Shown: piece after piece, positions 1 to 10,008 of the stretch
Position numbering within the stretch: the first letter of the stretch is position 1
Layout: each line of letters begins with the position of its first letter
Assembly (NCBI RefSeq): GCF_002351485.1
Contig: NZ_NWMW01000002.1
Location: forward strand, 868,001-932,000
Direction of reading: 5' to 3'
From: Sphingomonas spermidinifaciens
Lineage (GTDB): Bacteria > Pseudomonadota > Alphaproteobacteria > Sphingomonadales > Sphingomonadaceae
Length of the DNA stretch: 64,000 bases
Position numbers and translations under genes: made by a program
Notes under the pieces: generated by a model
Databases searched by the model: none
What the model saw: only the letters and a program-made list of their open reading frames with translations
What the model was told of the DNA's origin: nothing

Positions 1-669
1 GCCAGCGCGCGGACGGCGAACCTGTCAGCATCGGAAAGCGCGGCGCTGTTCGACCGGATCGTGTCGGGCCGGTTCGACCCCGCCGATGCCGAGCTGTTCC
101 GCGCGCAGATGCTGACCGAGATGGCGAGGATGAGCGTCGAGGACGGTATGGTAATGCAGATCCATCCCGGCAGCTTCCGCAACCACAATGCCGCGCTGTT
201 TGCCAGCCACGGGCGCGACAAGGGCGCCGACATCCCCGCGCGGGCCGGGTTCGTTGCGGAACTGAAGCCGATGCTCGACGTGGTGGGGAACGAGCGCGAC
301 CTGACGGTCATCCTCTTCACCCTCGACGAATCGACCTATGCGCGCGAGCTGGCGCCGCTCGCGGGGCATTATCCCTGCCTGCGGCTCGGGCCGGCCTGGT
401 GGTTCCACGACAGCCCCGAGGGAATGCGCCGGTTCCGCGAGATGACGACCGAGACGGCGGGCTTCTACAACACGGTCGGCTTCAACGACGACACGCGCGC
501 CTTCCTGTCGATCCCCGCGCGGCACGATGTCGCGCGGCGGGTGGATTGCGCGTTCCTCGCCCGGCTGGTGGCGGAGGGGCGGCTCGCCGACTGGGAAGCG
601 GCCGAGCTGGCCGAGGAACTGACGGTGGACCTCGTCCGGCGCGCCTATAAGCTGGGGGATGGGGCATGA
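1..669 (+). CDS. uxaC: Uronate isomerase, C-terminal part (partial at window edge)
   Basis: The frame is open from the first base of the window, so the N-terminal half lies outside. About 222 residues are visible and they match the C-terminal half of UxaC, which interconverts glucuronate/fructuronate and galacturonate/tagaturonate. Recognisable segments are MQIHPGSFRNHN, the run around LGPAWWFHDSPEGM and the end motif GFNDDTRAFLSIPARHDVARR, all typical of this amidohydrolase-fold family. Its stop codon overlaps the start of the next gene (ATGA at 666), so the two are translationally coupled in a hexuronate catabolic operon. Confidence in the family is high; substrate preference cannot be read from the sequence. 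Confidence 0.93.
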   Translation, partial: ASARTANLSASESAALFDRIVSGRFDPADAELFRAQMLTEMARMSVEDGMVMQIHPGSFRNHNAALFASHGRDKGADIPARAGFVAELKPMLDVVGNERDLTVILFTLDESTYARELAPLAGHYPCLRLGPAWWFHDSPEGMRRFREMTTETAGFYNTVGFNDDTRAFLSIPARHDVARRVDCAFLARLVAEGRLADWEAAELAEELTVDLVRRAYKLGDGA

Positions 670-2036
670 CGCGATTGACGGAAGCAGCGCTGGGATCACT
701 GCCCGCAGCGGTCGGGCGGCCGCGCTATGACCGCGCGGCGCTTCGCACGGGGATCGTCCATTTCGGGCCGGGGGCGTTCCACCGCGCACACCAGCTGCCC
801 GTCTATGACGCGCTCAACGCCGCCGAGCCGCGCTGGGGCGTAGTGGGCGTCAGCCTGAACTCGCGCTCGGTGGCCGAGGCGCTCAATCCGCAGGGCGGGC
901 TCTACACGCTCGCGCTGCTCGACGCGGCGCCGAGCTTCGAGGTGGTGGGCGCGCTCCGCCGCGTGCTGGCCGCGGGGGAGGGAGCGGCGATCCTTGAGGC
1001 GATCGCGGCGGCGGACACCCGCATCGTCAGCTCGACGGTGACGGAGAAGGGCTATTGCCTCACCGCCGACGGCAGCCTCGACATGGGCCATCCCGCGATC
1101 GTCCACGACCGCGTGGGCGAGGGCGCGCCGCAGTCGCTGGTCGGCTGGCTCGTCGCGGGGCTGGCGGCGCGGCGCGCGGCGGGCGCGGGCGGGCTGACCG
1201 TGCTGTCGTGCGACAATCTGGCCGACAACGGTGCCAAGCTCGGCCGGGCGGTCGCGGCGCTGGCGGCGACGCGCGGCGACGATCTGGCCGCTTGGATCGA
1301 AGGCGAGGTACGCTTCCCCTCGACGATGGTCGATGCGATCACCCCCGCGACCGACGATGCGCTGCGCGAGCGGGTGCGCGAGGTCGCTGGCGTGGACGAT
1401 GCCTGGCCGATCCAGCGCGAGCGCTTCTGGCAGTGGGTGGTCGAGGACGATTTCGCCCCCGGCGCGCGCCCCGACCTGGCGGCGACGGGCGTCACCCTGA
1501 CCCATGACGTGCGGGGGTATGAGCTGGCCAAGCTCCGCCTGCTCAACGGCGCGCATTCGTCGCTCGCCTATCTCGGCATCGAGCGCGGGCACGGCGTGGT
1601 GGCGGAAGCGATGCGCGACGCGGCGCTCGCCGGTTTCGTCGAGCGGCTGATGCGCGAGGATATCGCGCCGCTGCTCACCGCGCCCGTCGGGCTCGATGTG
1701 AGCGGCTATATTGCCGCGATCCTCGAACGCTTTTCCAACCCCGCGATCCGCCACCAGCTGATCCAGATCGCCGCCGACGGGTCGCAGAAGCTACCCTATC
1801 GCCTGCTCGACACGGTGCGTGCGGCGCGGGCAGGCGGGCGGTCGATCGAGCGACTGGCGATGCCGATCGCCGCCTGGCTGCGTTTCGTCGAGCGCGGCGA
1901 GGGCGTGGCCGATCCGCTGGCGGCGAAGCTGGTCGGGCGACCGGCGCGCGAGGTGCTGGGCCTGCGCGAGGTGTTCGGCGAGCTGGTCGACGATGCGGTG
2001 TTCGTGGAGACGGTGCTCGCGGCCAAGCCGCTCTGA
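666..2036 (+). CDS. uxuB: Fructuronate reductase (mannitol dehydrogenase family)
   Basis: 456 residues, the usual size of long-chain polyol/uronate dehydrogenases. The N-terminal Rossmann part contains IVHFGPGAFHRAHQ, which is characteristic of the mannitol dehydrogenase family, and the C-terminal domain contains the KLRLLNGAHSSLAYLG segment carrying the conserved active-site lysine region. In a uxaC context the likely reaction is NADH-dependent reduction of fructuronate to mannonate (UxuB), or tagaturonate to altronate (UxaB). Mannitol dehydrogenase is the main alternative by homology alone. The start overlaps the uxaC stop by 4 nt. A convergent LacI-type gene lies downstream. Confidence 0.88.
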   Translation: MTRLTEAALGSLPAAVGRPRYDRAALRTGIVHFGPGAFHRAHQLPVYDALNAAEPRWGVVGVSLNSRSVAEALNPQGGLYTLALLDAAPSFEVVGALRRVLAAGEGAAILEAIAAADTRIVSSTVTEKGYCLTADGSLDMGHPAIVHDRVGEGAPQSLVGWLVAGLAARRAAGAGGLTVLSCDNLADNGAKLGRAVAALAATRGDDLAAWIEGEVRFPSTMVDAITPATDDALRERVREVAGVDDAWPIQRERFWQWVVEDDFAPGARPDLAATGVTLTHDVRGYELAKLRLLNGAHSSLAYLGIERGHGVVAEAMRDAALAGFVERLMREDIAPLLTAPVGLDVSGYIAAILERFSNPAIRHQLIQIAADGSQKLPYRLLDTVRAARAGGRSIERLAMPIAAWLRFVERGEGVADPLAAKLVGRPAREVLGLREVFGELVDDAVFVETVLAAKPL

Positions 2037-2048
2037 GCCAGCCGACAT

Positions 2049-2112
2049 CCCGGCGAAGGCTGTGATCGCTCGGTTGCAGCAAGTCACGCCCGCGGCCACA
2101 GCCTTCGCTGGG
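2049..2112. repeat. Imperfect palindrome between convergent genes (REP-like or bidirectional terminator)
   Basis: The arms GCGAAGGCTGTG (about 2053-2064) and CACAGCCTTCGC (about 2097-2108) are perfect inverted repeats of 12 bp separated by 32 nt. They lie in the 85-bp gap between convergent uxuB and the LacI gene. The core GCGAAGGCTG resembles the REP-like element between dnaK and dnaJ in this window, so it may be a degenerate member of that family. It could also fold in either transcript and act as a terminator, although there is no clear T-tract. Confidence 0.5.
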
Positions 2113-2121
2113 CCGCCGTCA

Positions 2122-3132
2122 TTATGCGGGCGCCGGCCCGGTCGACTCGCCGACACTCAGCGTCAGCGTCGCCGACAGGTCCCCCGTCGCCTCGCCACCC
2201 TCGATCCTGTCGATCAGCCGGTCGGCGGCGCGGGCGGCCATGTCGGCGAGCGGGCGGACGACGGTGGTTAGCGCGGGGGTCAGCATCGTCGCCAGCGCGC
2301 TGCCGTCGAACCCTGCCACCGACAGCGCGCCCGGCACCGACAGGCCGCGCCGCGCCGCGACCTTGAGCACGCCCGCTGCCATCATGTCGTTCGAGGCGAA
2401 GATCGCGGTCGGGCGGTCGGACCGCACGAGCAGCGCTTCGCCCGCCGCCACGCCGCTGTCGGAGCGATAGTCGCCAGCGACGCTCAGCGCCGGGTCGAGC
2501 GGCACGCCCGCGGCGGCGAGCGCATCGGCGAACCCGGCGCGGCGCTCGCTGGCGGAGAGCAGCGTCGGGGGGCCGCTCACAAAGCCGATCCGGCGATGGC
2601 CGAGCGACATGAGGTGCCGCGCCACCGCGCCTGCCGCCTCGCGCTCGTCCGATACGAGCATCGTCGCAAAACCCTCGATCCGTGCCGCCGCGAGGGCGAT
2701 GGCGGGGGTTGAGAGGCTGACGGCGAGGCCGGGTGTCTCGCACACCGGCGGCAACAGGATCAGCCCGTCGACGCGCGTGCGATGCGTGAAGGCAGCGATG
2801 TCCGCGACCAGCAAGTCGCCGGCCCCTTGCGCGGGATGGACGACCATCTCGTACCCCCGAGCCGAAGCGGCGGCGACGAGGCCGCGCTGCACGGCGTCGA
2901 GCACGAGCGCGTTGGGATCGTCGTGCACAAGGCCGATCAGGAACGATCGTCCCGTTGCTAGTGCTCGCGCGCGCAGGCTGGGGACGAAGCCGAGCGCGGC
3001 GATCGCCGCCTCGATCCGCCCCCGCGTCTCGCCATTGACCTTGGTCGATCGGTTGAGGACGCGCGACACCGTGCGGATCGACACGCCCGCGCGCGCCGCG
3101 ACGTCGTGGATGGTGGGCGCGCCGCCGGTCAT
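2122..3132 (-). CDS. LacI-family transcriptional regulator
   Basis: 336 residues. The N-terminal helix-turn-helix is classic LacI: TIHDVAARAGVSIRTVSRVL, followed by the hinge helix region around PSLRARALATGR. The remainder is a periplasmic-binding-protein-like ligand domain, with RPTAIFASNDMMAAGVL and VAGFDGSALA as typical landmarks. It lies convergent to uxaC-uxuB, so it most plausibly represses hexuronate catabolic genes. That assignment is by position only, and the promoter it would control is outside the window. Start chosen at the ATG directly before the HTH. Confidence 0.93.
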   Translation of the reverse strand: MTGGAPTIHDVAARAGVSIRTVSRVLNRSTKVNGETRGRIEAAIAALGFVPSLRARALATGRSFLIGLVHDDPNALVLDAVQRGLVAAASARGYEMVVHPAQGAGDLLVADIAAFTHRTRVDGLILLPPVCETPGLAVSLSTPAIALAAARIEGFATMLVSDEREAAGAVARHLMSLGHRRIGFVSGPPTLLSASERRAGFADALAAAGVPLDPALSVAGDYRSDSGVAAGEALLVRSDRPTAIFASNDMMAAGVLKVAARRGLSVPGALSVAGFDGSALATMLTPALTTVVRPLADMAARAADRLIDRIEGGEATGDLSATLTLSVGESTGPAPA

Positions 3133-3172
3133 GCGACAGCGCTAGCGCGGATCGGCAGGCGCGCGAAGAGGT

Positions 3173-4594
<1,422 letters not shown>

Positions 4595-4749
4595 CGCGAA
4601 ATCTTTGTCCCCATCGTCCCGCTTGTAGACAGGGTGGATAGCGCCGAAGCGTAAAGCGCGGCTTAAGCGCGCTGGGCGTGGCGGGCTCTTGCCGAGAAGG
4701 GCGGGCGCTCGCTAAGGGTGGGGCACGCTGGATTTCACATGGGGATTGC

Positions 4750-4875
4750 ATGGCCGAGCACACCGAAACGCCGCTGCGCGAGGACACTTATTCAAGCTTC
4801 ATCGGCCTCGTGAAGATCACCTCGGTCATTGTCGCGATCGCCGCCGCGGTCGTCGTCGCGCTGATCGCCAGCTAG
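4750..4875 (+). CDS. Small aa3-type cytochrome c oxidase subunit IV
   Basis: A 41-residue protein starting at the ATG after a GGGG-rich site. It has a short charged N-terminus (MAEHTETPLREDTYSSF) and a single C-terminal membrane helix rich in V, I and A (about residues 18-39). Length and layout match the bacterial aa3-type cytochrome c oxidase subunit IV family (PF07835), a small single-helix subunit of the terminal oxidase. The catalytic oxidase subunits are not nearby; instead it sits 4 nt before pntAA, an arrangement I recall from other sphingomonads. Confidence is moderate because so short a sequence carries little signal. Confidence 0.7.
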   Translation: MAEHTETPLREDTYSSFIGLVKITSVIVAIAAAVVVALIAS

Positions 4876-4879
4876 CCCC

Positions 4880-5998
4880 ATGAAAATCGCTGTCTTGCGC
4901 GAAACCGTCCCCGGCGAAGCCCGTGTGGCGGCGACGCCAGAGACTGTGAAGAAGTTCGTGGCCCTCGGCGCCACCGTCGCGGTCGAAGCCGGAGCGGGCG
5001 ACGGCGCCTCGATCGCCGACGCCGCCTTTGCCGAGGCGGGCGCGAGCGTGGGCGACCGTGCCGCGGTCCTCGCCGATGCGGGGATCGTGCTGGGCGTGCA
5101 GGGGCCGGTGCCCGAGGGGTTGCCGCGCGGCGCGATGGTCGCCGCTGGCCTCAATCCGTTTGGGGAACGCGCGCGCGTCGATGCCTATGCGGCTGCGGGG
5201 GTCGAGGCGCTGGCGATGGAATTCATGCCGCGCATCACCCGCGCGCAGTCGATGGACATCCTCTCCTCGCAATCGAACCTGTCGGGGTACAAGGCGGTGC
5301 TCGATGCGGCCGCCGAATATGGCCGCGCCTTCCCGATGATGATGACCGCGGCAGGCACGGTCAGCGCCGCGCGCGTGTTCGTGATGGGCGTCGGCGTGGC
5401 GGGGCTTCAGGCGATCGCCACCGCCCGGCGGCTGGGCGCGCAGGTTTCCGCAACCGACGTGCGCGCCGCGACGAAGGAGCAGATCCTGTCACTGGGCGCC
5501 AAGCCGATCTTCGTCGAGGCGGTGAAGGGCATCGAGGGCGAGGGCACCGGCGGCTACGCGACCGAGATGAGCGACGAGTACAAGGCCGCGCAGGCCGAGC
5601 TCGTCTCGTCGCACATCGCCAAGCAGGACATCGTCATTACGACGGCGCTGATCCCCGGCCGGCCCGCCCCGCGACTGATTTCGGACGCCCAGGTGGCGAG
5701 CATGCGGCCGGGCAGCGTGATCGTCGACCTTGCGGTCGAGCAGGGCGGCAATGTCGAGGGCGCTGTCGCCGGCGAAGTCGTCGTTCGCCACGGCGTCAAG
5801 ATCGTCGGCCACCGCAACGTGCCCAGCCGGCTGGCGGCGGACGCCTCCGCCCTGTTCGCCCGCAACCTCTTCAACTTCCTCTCCGCTTTCTGGGACAAGG
5901 AGGCCGGTCGGCCGGTGCTCGACGAAGAGATCGGCGATGCCATCCGGCTGACGAAGGACGGGCAGGTGGTGAACCCGCGGCTTCTCGGCGCCGCCTGA
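4880..5998 (+). CDS. pntAA: NAD(P) transhydrogenase subunit alpha part 1 (NAD(H)-binding domain I)
   Basis: 372 residues, the length of the separate domain-I polypeptide used in alphaproteobacteria. It resembles alanine dehydrogenase/PNT N-terminal domains (MKIAVLRETVPGEARVAATP). The nucleotide-binding motif is VFVMGVGVAGLQAIATARRL, followed by SATDVR. Together with PntAB and PntB it forms the proton-translocating transhydrogenase that reduces NADP+ with NADH using the proton gradient. It follows the oxidase subunit IV gene by 4 nt, and its stop overlaps the next start by one base (TGATG at 5996-6000), so an operon is very likely. Confidence 0.95.
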   Translation: MKIAVLRETVPGEARVAATPETVKKFVALGATVAVEAGAGDGASIADAAFAEAGASVGDRAAVLADAGIVLGVQGPVPEGLPRGAMVAAGLNPFGERARVDAYAAAGVEALAMEFMPRITRAQSMDILSSQSNLSGYKAVLDAAAEYGRAFPMMMTAAGTVSAARVFVMGVGVAGLQAIATARRLGAQVSATDVRAATKEQILSLGAKPIFVEAVKGIEGEGTGGYATEMSDEYKAAQAELVSSHIAKQDIVITTALIPGRPAPRLISDAQVASMRPGSVIVDLAVEQGGNVEGAVAGEVVVRHGVKIVGHRNVPSRLAADASALFARNLFNFLSAFWDKEAGRPVLDEEIGDAIRLTKDGQVVNPRLLGAA

Positions 5999-6369
5999 TG
6001 GGCCTGTTCAACGCGACCGAAACGAATTCCGAGACGGTCGCGCGCGACTATGCGCCGGTGCTGATCGAGGGCGAGCGGGTGCTGATCGCTTTCAAGACGA
6101 TGCGCGACCTCGTCTTCCTCACCAACTACCGCCTGTGCACGGTCAACGTGCAGGGTCTGACCGGGCGCAAGGTCGAGATCGAGAGCATCCCCTACAGGTC
6201 GATCACCCGCTGGGCGATCGAGCGGGCGGGGACGTTCGACATGGACGCCGACCTGACGGTGTGGGTCGCGGGCAGCGACGAGCCGCTGGAGGTCAAGGTG
6301 GCGGCGAGCGCCAACATCGTCGGCGTTCAGCAGGTGCTGGCGAGGGCGATCCTGGGGGGCGGGCGGTGA
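5998..6369 (+). CDS. Bacterial PH-domain protein inserted in the pnt operon
   Basis: 123 residues, with no signal peptide or membrane segment. The pattern RDLVFLTNYRLCTVNVQGLTGRKVEIESIPY and the downstream ITRWAIERAGTFDMDADLTVW match the bacterial PH domain (bPH_1) fold, where the conserved pieces are a T-N-R-L strand and an S-I-P-Y-x-S-I turn. Function in these single-domain proteins is generally unknown. Its ATG overlaps the pntAA stop, so it is co-translated with transhydrogenase domain I. That placement between pntAA and pntAB is unusual and hints at a link to the complex, but this is inference from position. Confidence 0.8.
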   Translation: MGLFNATETNSETVARDYAPVLIEGERVLIAFKTMRDLVFLTNYRLCTVNVQGLTGRKVEIESIPYRSITRWAIERAGTFDMDADLTVWVAGSDEPLEVKVAASANIVGVQQVLARAILGGGR

Positions 6370-6420
6370 GGGCAACACCTGCCCGCAATGCCGGTGCCGG
6401 GGAGGATGAAAGGTAGCGTC

Positions 6421-6717
6421 ATGGACTTCATATCGATCCTGTCGATCTTCGTGCTGGCCTGCTTCGTCGGCTATTATGTCGTCTGGTCGGTGACGCCGGC
6501 GCTGCACACGCCGCTGATGGCGGTCACCAATGCGATTTCGTCGGTCATCATCGTGGGGGCACTGGTGGCGAGCGCGGCGGCCGGGTTCGCTGTGTCGAAA
6601 TGGCTGGGGCTGCTGGGCGTGGTACTGGCGAGCATCAACATCTTCGGCGGCTTCGCGGTCACGCAGCGGATGCTCTCGATGTACAAGAAGAAGGAGCGGC
6701 CGGCGGTCAAATCCTGA
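6421..6717 (+). CDS. pntAB: NAD(P) transhydrogenase subunit alpha part 2 (membrane)
   Basis: 98 residues with three predicted membrane helices (about 2-20, 30-55 and 58-78), ending in a basic cytoplasmic tail (MYKKKERPAVKS). This is the size and topology of PntAB, the small membrane part of domain II. I chose the ATG at 6421 because the protein then starts directly with the first helix (MDFISILSIF) and GGAGG at 6401 plus AAAGG at 6408 lie upstream. Two in-frame upstream starts (6388, 6406) would add a short charged extension that the family does not have. Confidence 0.92.
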   Translation: MDFISILSIFVLACFVGYYVVWSVTPALHTPLMAVTNAISSVIIVGALVASAAAGFAVSKWLGLLGVVLASINIFGGFAVTQRMLSMYKKKERPAVKS

Positions 6718-6781
6718 CCGTTTTTTCGGCCTTCGCCGGGCTGCGCCTGAATTACGTGAAGAATGAGACAAGGGGTTGGGG

Positions 6782-8299
6782 ATGGAGCACGTAACCGCCG
6801 GCAATTCGTTCGCGGCGCTCGCCTATCTGGTGGCGGGCGTGTGCTTCATCCTGGCGCTGCGCGGGCTGTCGTCGCCGGCGACCAGCCAGCGCGGCAACCG
6901 CTTCGGCATGATCGGCATGGCCATCGCGGTCGTGACGACGCTGGTGACGCATATTCCGATGCAGGGCGTGGGTCTGGTGCTGGAGGGCCCGCAAGGCACC
7001 GTCGCTGCGACGGGGCCGCTGTTCGAGCGGATCGACCTGATCGCCGTCCTCGAAATTCTCGCCGCGATCGGCCTCGGCGCGGTCATCGGCATCGTCACCG
7101 CGCGGCGGATCGCGATGACGGCGATGCCTCAGCTCGTCGCCGCCTTTCACAGCCTCGTCGGCCTCGCCGCCGTGTTGGTCGCGGTCGCGGCCTATCTCAA
7201 CCCGATGGCGTTCGGGATCGCGCAAATGGTGATCCCGATGATCGGCGACCCGTTCGCGGTCATCAACCCGGTGAGCAAGGTCGAGATGGGCCTCGGCGCG
7301 GCGATCGGCGCGATCACCTTCTCGGGCTCGGTCATCGCGTTCCTCAAGCTCAACGGCAACATGTCGGGCAAGCCGATCCTCCTGCCCGCGCGCCACGCGA
7401 TCAATCTGGCCGTGCTGGCGACGATCCTGCTGCTCGTCGCTCAGTTCGCGCATACGCAGGATGGCTGGCCGTTCTGGGTGCTGCTGGCATTGAGCTTCGT
7501 GATCGGCTTCCTGCTCATCATTCCGATCGGCGGAGCGGACATGCCGGTCGTGGTGTCGATGCTCAACAGCTATTCGGGCTGGGCGGCGGCGGCGATGGGC
7601 TTCACGCTCCACAACACCGCGATGATCATCACCGGCGCGCTGGTCGGCAGCTCAGGCGCGATCCTCAGCTACATCATGTGCCGCGCGATGAACCGCAGCT
7701 TCCTCAGCGTCATCGCCGGCGGCTTCGGCGCGGAGGCGGCGAGCGGCGGCGGCGAGGCGAAGGAACAGCGGCCGTGGAAGCGCGGCTCCGCCGACGACGC
7801 CGCCTTCCTGATGCAACAGGCCGAGCAGGTCATCATCGTCCCCGGCTACGGCATGGCGGTGGCGCAGGCGCAGCATGTGCTTCGCGAGATGGCCGACAAG
7901 CTCAAGGAACACGGCGTCCGCGTGAAATACGCGATTCATCCCGTCGCAGGCCGCATGCCGGGGCACATGAACGTGCTGCTGGCCGAGGCGAACGTCCCCT
8001 ATGACGAGGTGTTCGAGCTGGAGGACATCAACTCGGAGTTCGCGCAGACCGACGTTGCCTTCGTCATCGGCGCCAACGACGTGACCAATCCGGCGGCCAA
8101 GACCGACAAGAGCTCGCCGATCTACGGCATGCCCGTGCTCGACGTCGAGAAGGCCAAGACGGTGCTGTTCATCAAGCGGTCGATGGGCGGGGTGGGCTAT
8201 GCCGGCGTCGACAACGACGTCTTCTACATGGACAACACGATGATGCTCCTCGCCGACGCCAAGAAGATGGTCGAGGAGATCGTCAAGGCGCTGGATTGA
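6782..8299 (+). CDS. pntB: NAD(P) transhydrogenase subunit beta
   Basis: 505 residues. The first about 265 form the membrane half of domain II, with repeated hydrophobic helices, a conserved region ISFSGS-like (AITFSGSVIAFLKL) and a stretch around HNTAMIITGALVGSSGAIL. The C-terminal 180 residues form the NADP(H)-binding domain III, with VPGYGMAVAQAQ, YAIHPVAGRMPGHMNVLLAEA and VIGANDVTNPAA. Start taken as the ATG at 6782 behind AGGGG; a TTG two codons upstream is also open. It completes the pnt operon and follows pntAB by 64 nt. Confidence 0.96.
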   Translation: MEHVTAGNSFAALAYLVAGVCFILALRGLSSPATSQRGNRFGMIGMAIAVVTTLVTHIPMQGVGLVLEGPQGTVAATGPLFERIDLIAVLEILAAIGLGAVIGIVTARRIAMTAMPQLVAAFHSLVGLAAVLVAVAAYLNPMAFGIAQMVIPMIGDPFAVINPVSKVEMGLGAAIGAITFSGSVIAFLKLNGNMSGKPILLPARHAINLAVLATILLLVAQFAHTQDGWPFWVLLALSFVIGFLLIIPIGGADMPVVVSMLNSYSGWAAAAMGFTLHNTAMIITGALVGSSGAILSYIMCRAMNRSFLSVIAGGFGAEAASGGGEAKEQRPWKRGSADDAAFLMQQAEQVIIVPGYGMAVAQAQHVLREMADKLKEHGVRVKYAIHPVAGRMPGHMNVLLAEANVPYDEVFELEDINSEFAQTDVAFVIGANDVTNPAAKTDKSSPIYGMPVLDVEKAKTVLFIKRSMGGVGYAGVDNDVFYMDNTMMLLADAKKMVEEIVKALD

Positions 8300-8306
8300 C
8301 GCTCAG

Positions 8307-9794
8307 TCAGTGGGGGGCGATGCCGAGTTCGACCCCCGTCTTGTCATGCAGGGCGAATCGATCGACGATATCGGCACTGGCGCGGTTGTAACCGACGACC
8401 TCTACCGTCGCGCCGCCCTGTCGCAGTCGCGCCACGATCTTGTCGAGCGCGCCGACTCCTGAAATGTCCCAGAAGTGCGCTGCGGACACGTCGATCGTCA
8501 CGTCCGCCGCACCTTCGCTTTGAAAAGCGCGCGTAAATCGATCGACCGAGGCGAAGAAGATCTCACCGGACACGGCATAGGTCACGTTGTCATCACTGTC
8601 GCGCCGCTCGACCGCGAACATCCGCTGCACCTTGCCGGCGAAGAAGATGCCGGACAGCAGCACGCCCGCGGCGACGCCCAGCGACAGATCGTGCGTCGTG
8701 ACCACCACGATGACGGTTGTCATCATGACGATCGAGGAGGTCGGCGGATGGCGGCGAAGGTTGGGGATCGAATTCCAGCTGAACGTGCCGATCGACACCA
8801 TCACCATGACCGCGACCAGCGCTGGCATCGGCACGCGCCCGACGAGCGGTCCGAGTGCGGCGAGCAGCACCAAGAGGACCGCGCCTGCGACGAAGGTCGA
8901 CAATCGCCCGCGCCCGCCGGAGGTGACATTGATGACCGACTGGCCGATCATCGCGCAGCCGCCCATGCCGCCTATCAGCGCGGCGACGATGTTTGCGCCG
9001 CCCTGGCCCGCGCATTCGACCCGCTTGTCACTGTCGCTGTCGGTCATGTCGTCGACGATCTGTGCGGTCAGCAGCGATTCGAGCAGGCCGACCGCCGCCA
9101 TCGTCAGCGAATAGGGAAGGATGATCCGCAGCGTCTCGAGGTTGAGCGGCACGCTCGGCCAGGCGAAACTCGGCAGGCCGTCGGGCAGTCGGCCCATGTC
9201 GCCGACGGTGTTGACCGGCAGGCCGAACGCGATGCTGACCGCGCTGAGCACTAGGATCGCCACCAGCGGCGAGGGGACCGCCGTCGTCAGGCGCGGCAGC
9301 AGGTAGATGATCGCAAGGCCCCCCGCGACCATCGCATAGGTGTGCCAGGTGACGCCGGTCAGCTGCGGGAGCTGCGCCATGAAGATCAGGATCGCGAGTG
9401 CGTTGACGAAGCCGGTGATGACCGACCGCGACACGAACTGCATGACGAGATCGAGGCGCGCCAGCCCCGCGCCGATCTGAATCAGTCCCATCAGGATCGT
9501 TGCAGCAAAGAGATATTCAACGCCATGCTCGCGGACCAGTGGCACAACCAGCACGGCGACAGCGGCGGTGGCGGCGGAGATCATCCCCGGCCGCCCGCCG
9601 ACCAGTGAAATGACGATCGCGATCGCGACCGAGGCATAGAGTCCGACGCGCGGGTCGACGCCCGCGATGATCGAAAAACCGATCGCTTCTGGGATAAGCG
9701 CCAGCGCGACGACGATGCCGGCGAGCACGTCGCGGCGGGCGGCGGCGCCAGTGGTGAACCACTGGCGGCGATAGGCGGTGAGGTCGAGTTTCAT
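8307..9794 (-). CDS. SulP-family anion (sulfate) permease with STAS domain
   Basis: 495 residues from the ATG at 9794; a GTG at 9815 would add 7 residues. The N-terminal SLC26/SulP signature is visible as [31 protein letters not shown], followed by roughly 10-12 hydrophobic segments. The C-terminal about 100 residues form a cytoplasmic STAS domain ([23 protein letters not shown]-like). The family transports sulfate, bicarbonate or other anions; substrate cannot be assigned. It ends 7 bp from the convergent pntB stop. Upstream lies a GC-rich leader with several hairpins. Confidence 0.9.
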   Translation of the reverse strand: MKLDLTAYRRQWFTTGAAARRDVLAGIVVALALIPEAIGFSIIAGVDPRVGLYASVAIAIVISLVGGRPGMISAATAAVAVLVVPLVREHGVEYLFAATILMGLIQIGAGLARLDLVMQFVSRSVITGFVNALAILIFMAQLPQLTGVTWHTYAMVAGGLAIIYLLPRLTTAVPSPLVAILVLSAVSIAFGLPVNTVGDMGRLPDGLPSFAWPSVPLNLETLRIILPYSLTMAAVGLLESLLTAQIVDDMTDSDSDKRVECAGQGGANIVAALIGGMGGCAMIGQSVINVTSGGRGRLSTFVAGAVLLVLLAALGPLVGRVPMPALVAVMVMVSIGTFSWNSIPNLRRHPPTSSIVMMTTVIVVVTTHDLSLGVAAGVLLSGIFFAGKVQRMFAVERRDSDDNVTYAVSGEIFFASVDRFTRAFQSEGAADVTIDVSAAHFWDISGVGALDKIVARLRQGGATVEVVGYNRASADIVDRFALHDKTGVELGIAPH

Positions 9795-9795
9795 T

Positions 9796-9960
9796 GGGAA
9801 TCCACAACAGGGCACAGGCGCGGCTTTGGCGCGCTTCGAAATCGGTGCGTTGTGTTGTCCGGCGGATCGGCGGCCGGAATAGCCACCCGGAATTGCACCG
9901 GGTCCTTGCGAATGGTGAGCCTGTAATCACGCGAAGGGGTGGTTGGCAACCGCTGGCATA
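9796..9960 (-). promoter_or_regulatory. Structured leader of the SulP gene, candidate cis-regulatory RNA
   Basis: The 214-bp gap between divergent SulP and gcdH is rich in inverted repeats. Perfect short stems are ACCCGG/CCGGGT (9885-9890 with 9898-9903, 7-nt loop), TCCGGC/GCCGGA (9858-9863 with 9873-9878) and GGTTG/CAACC near 9941-9952. All would lie in the 5' untranslated region of the minus-strand SulP mRNA. Structured leaders in front of sulfate-transporter genes in alphaproteobacteria have been described (the sul1 motif), and this may be one. I cannot confirm the consensus from memory. Confidence 0.4.
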
Positions 9961-10008
9961 TTTGACCCCCGCATCCTTTTGGCCGAAATGACGGGTCAGG
10001 AGGATGCC

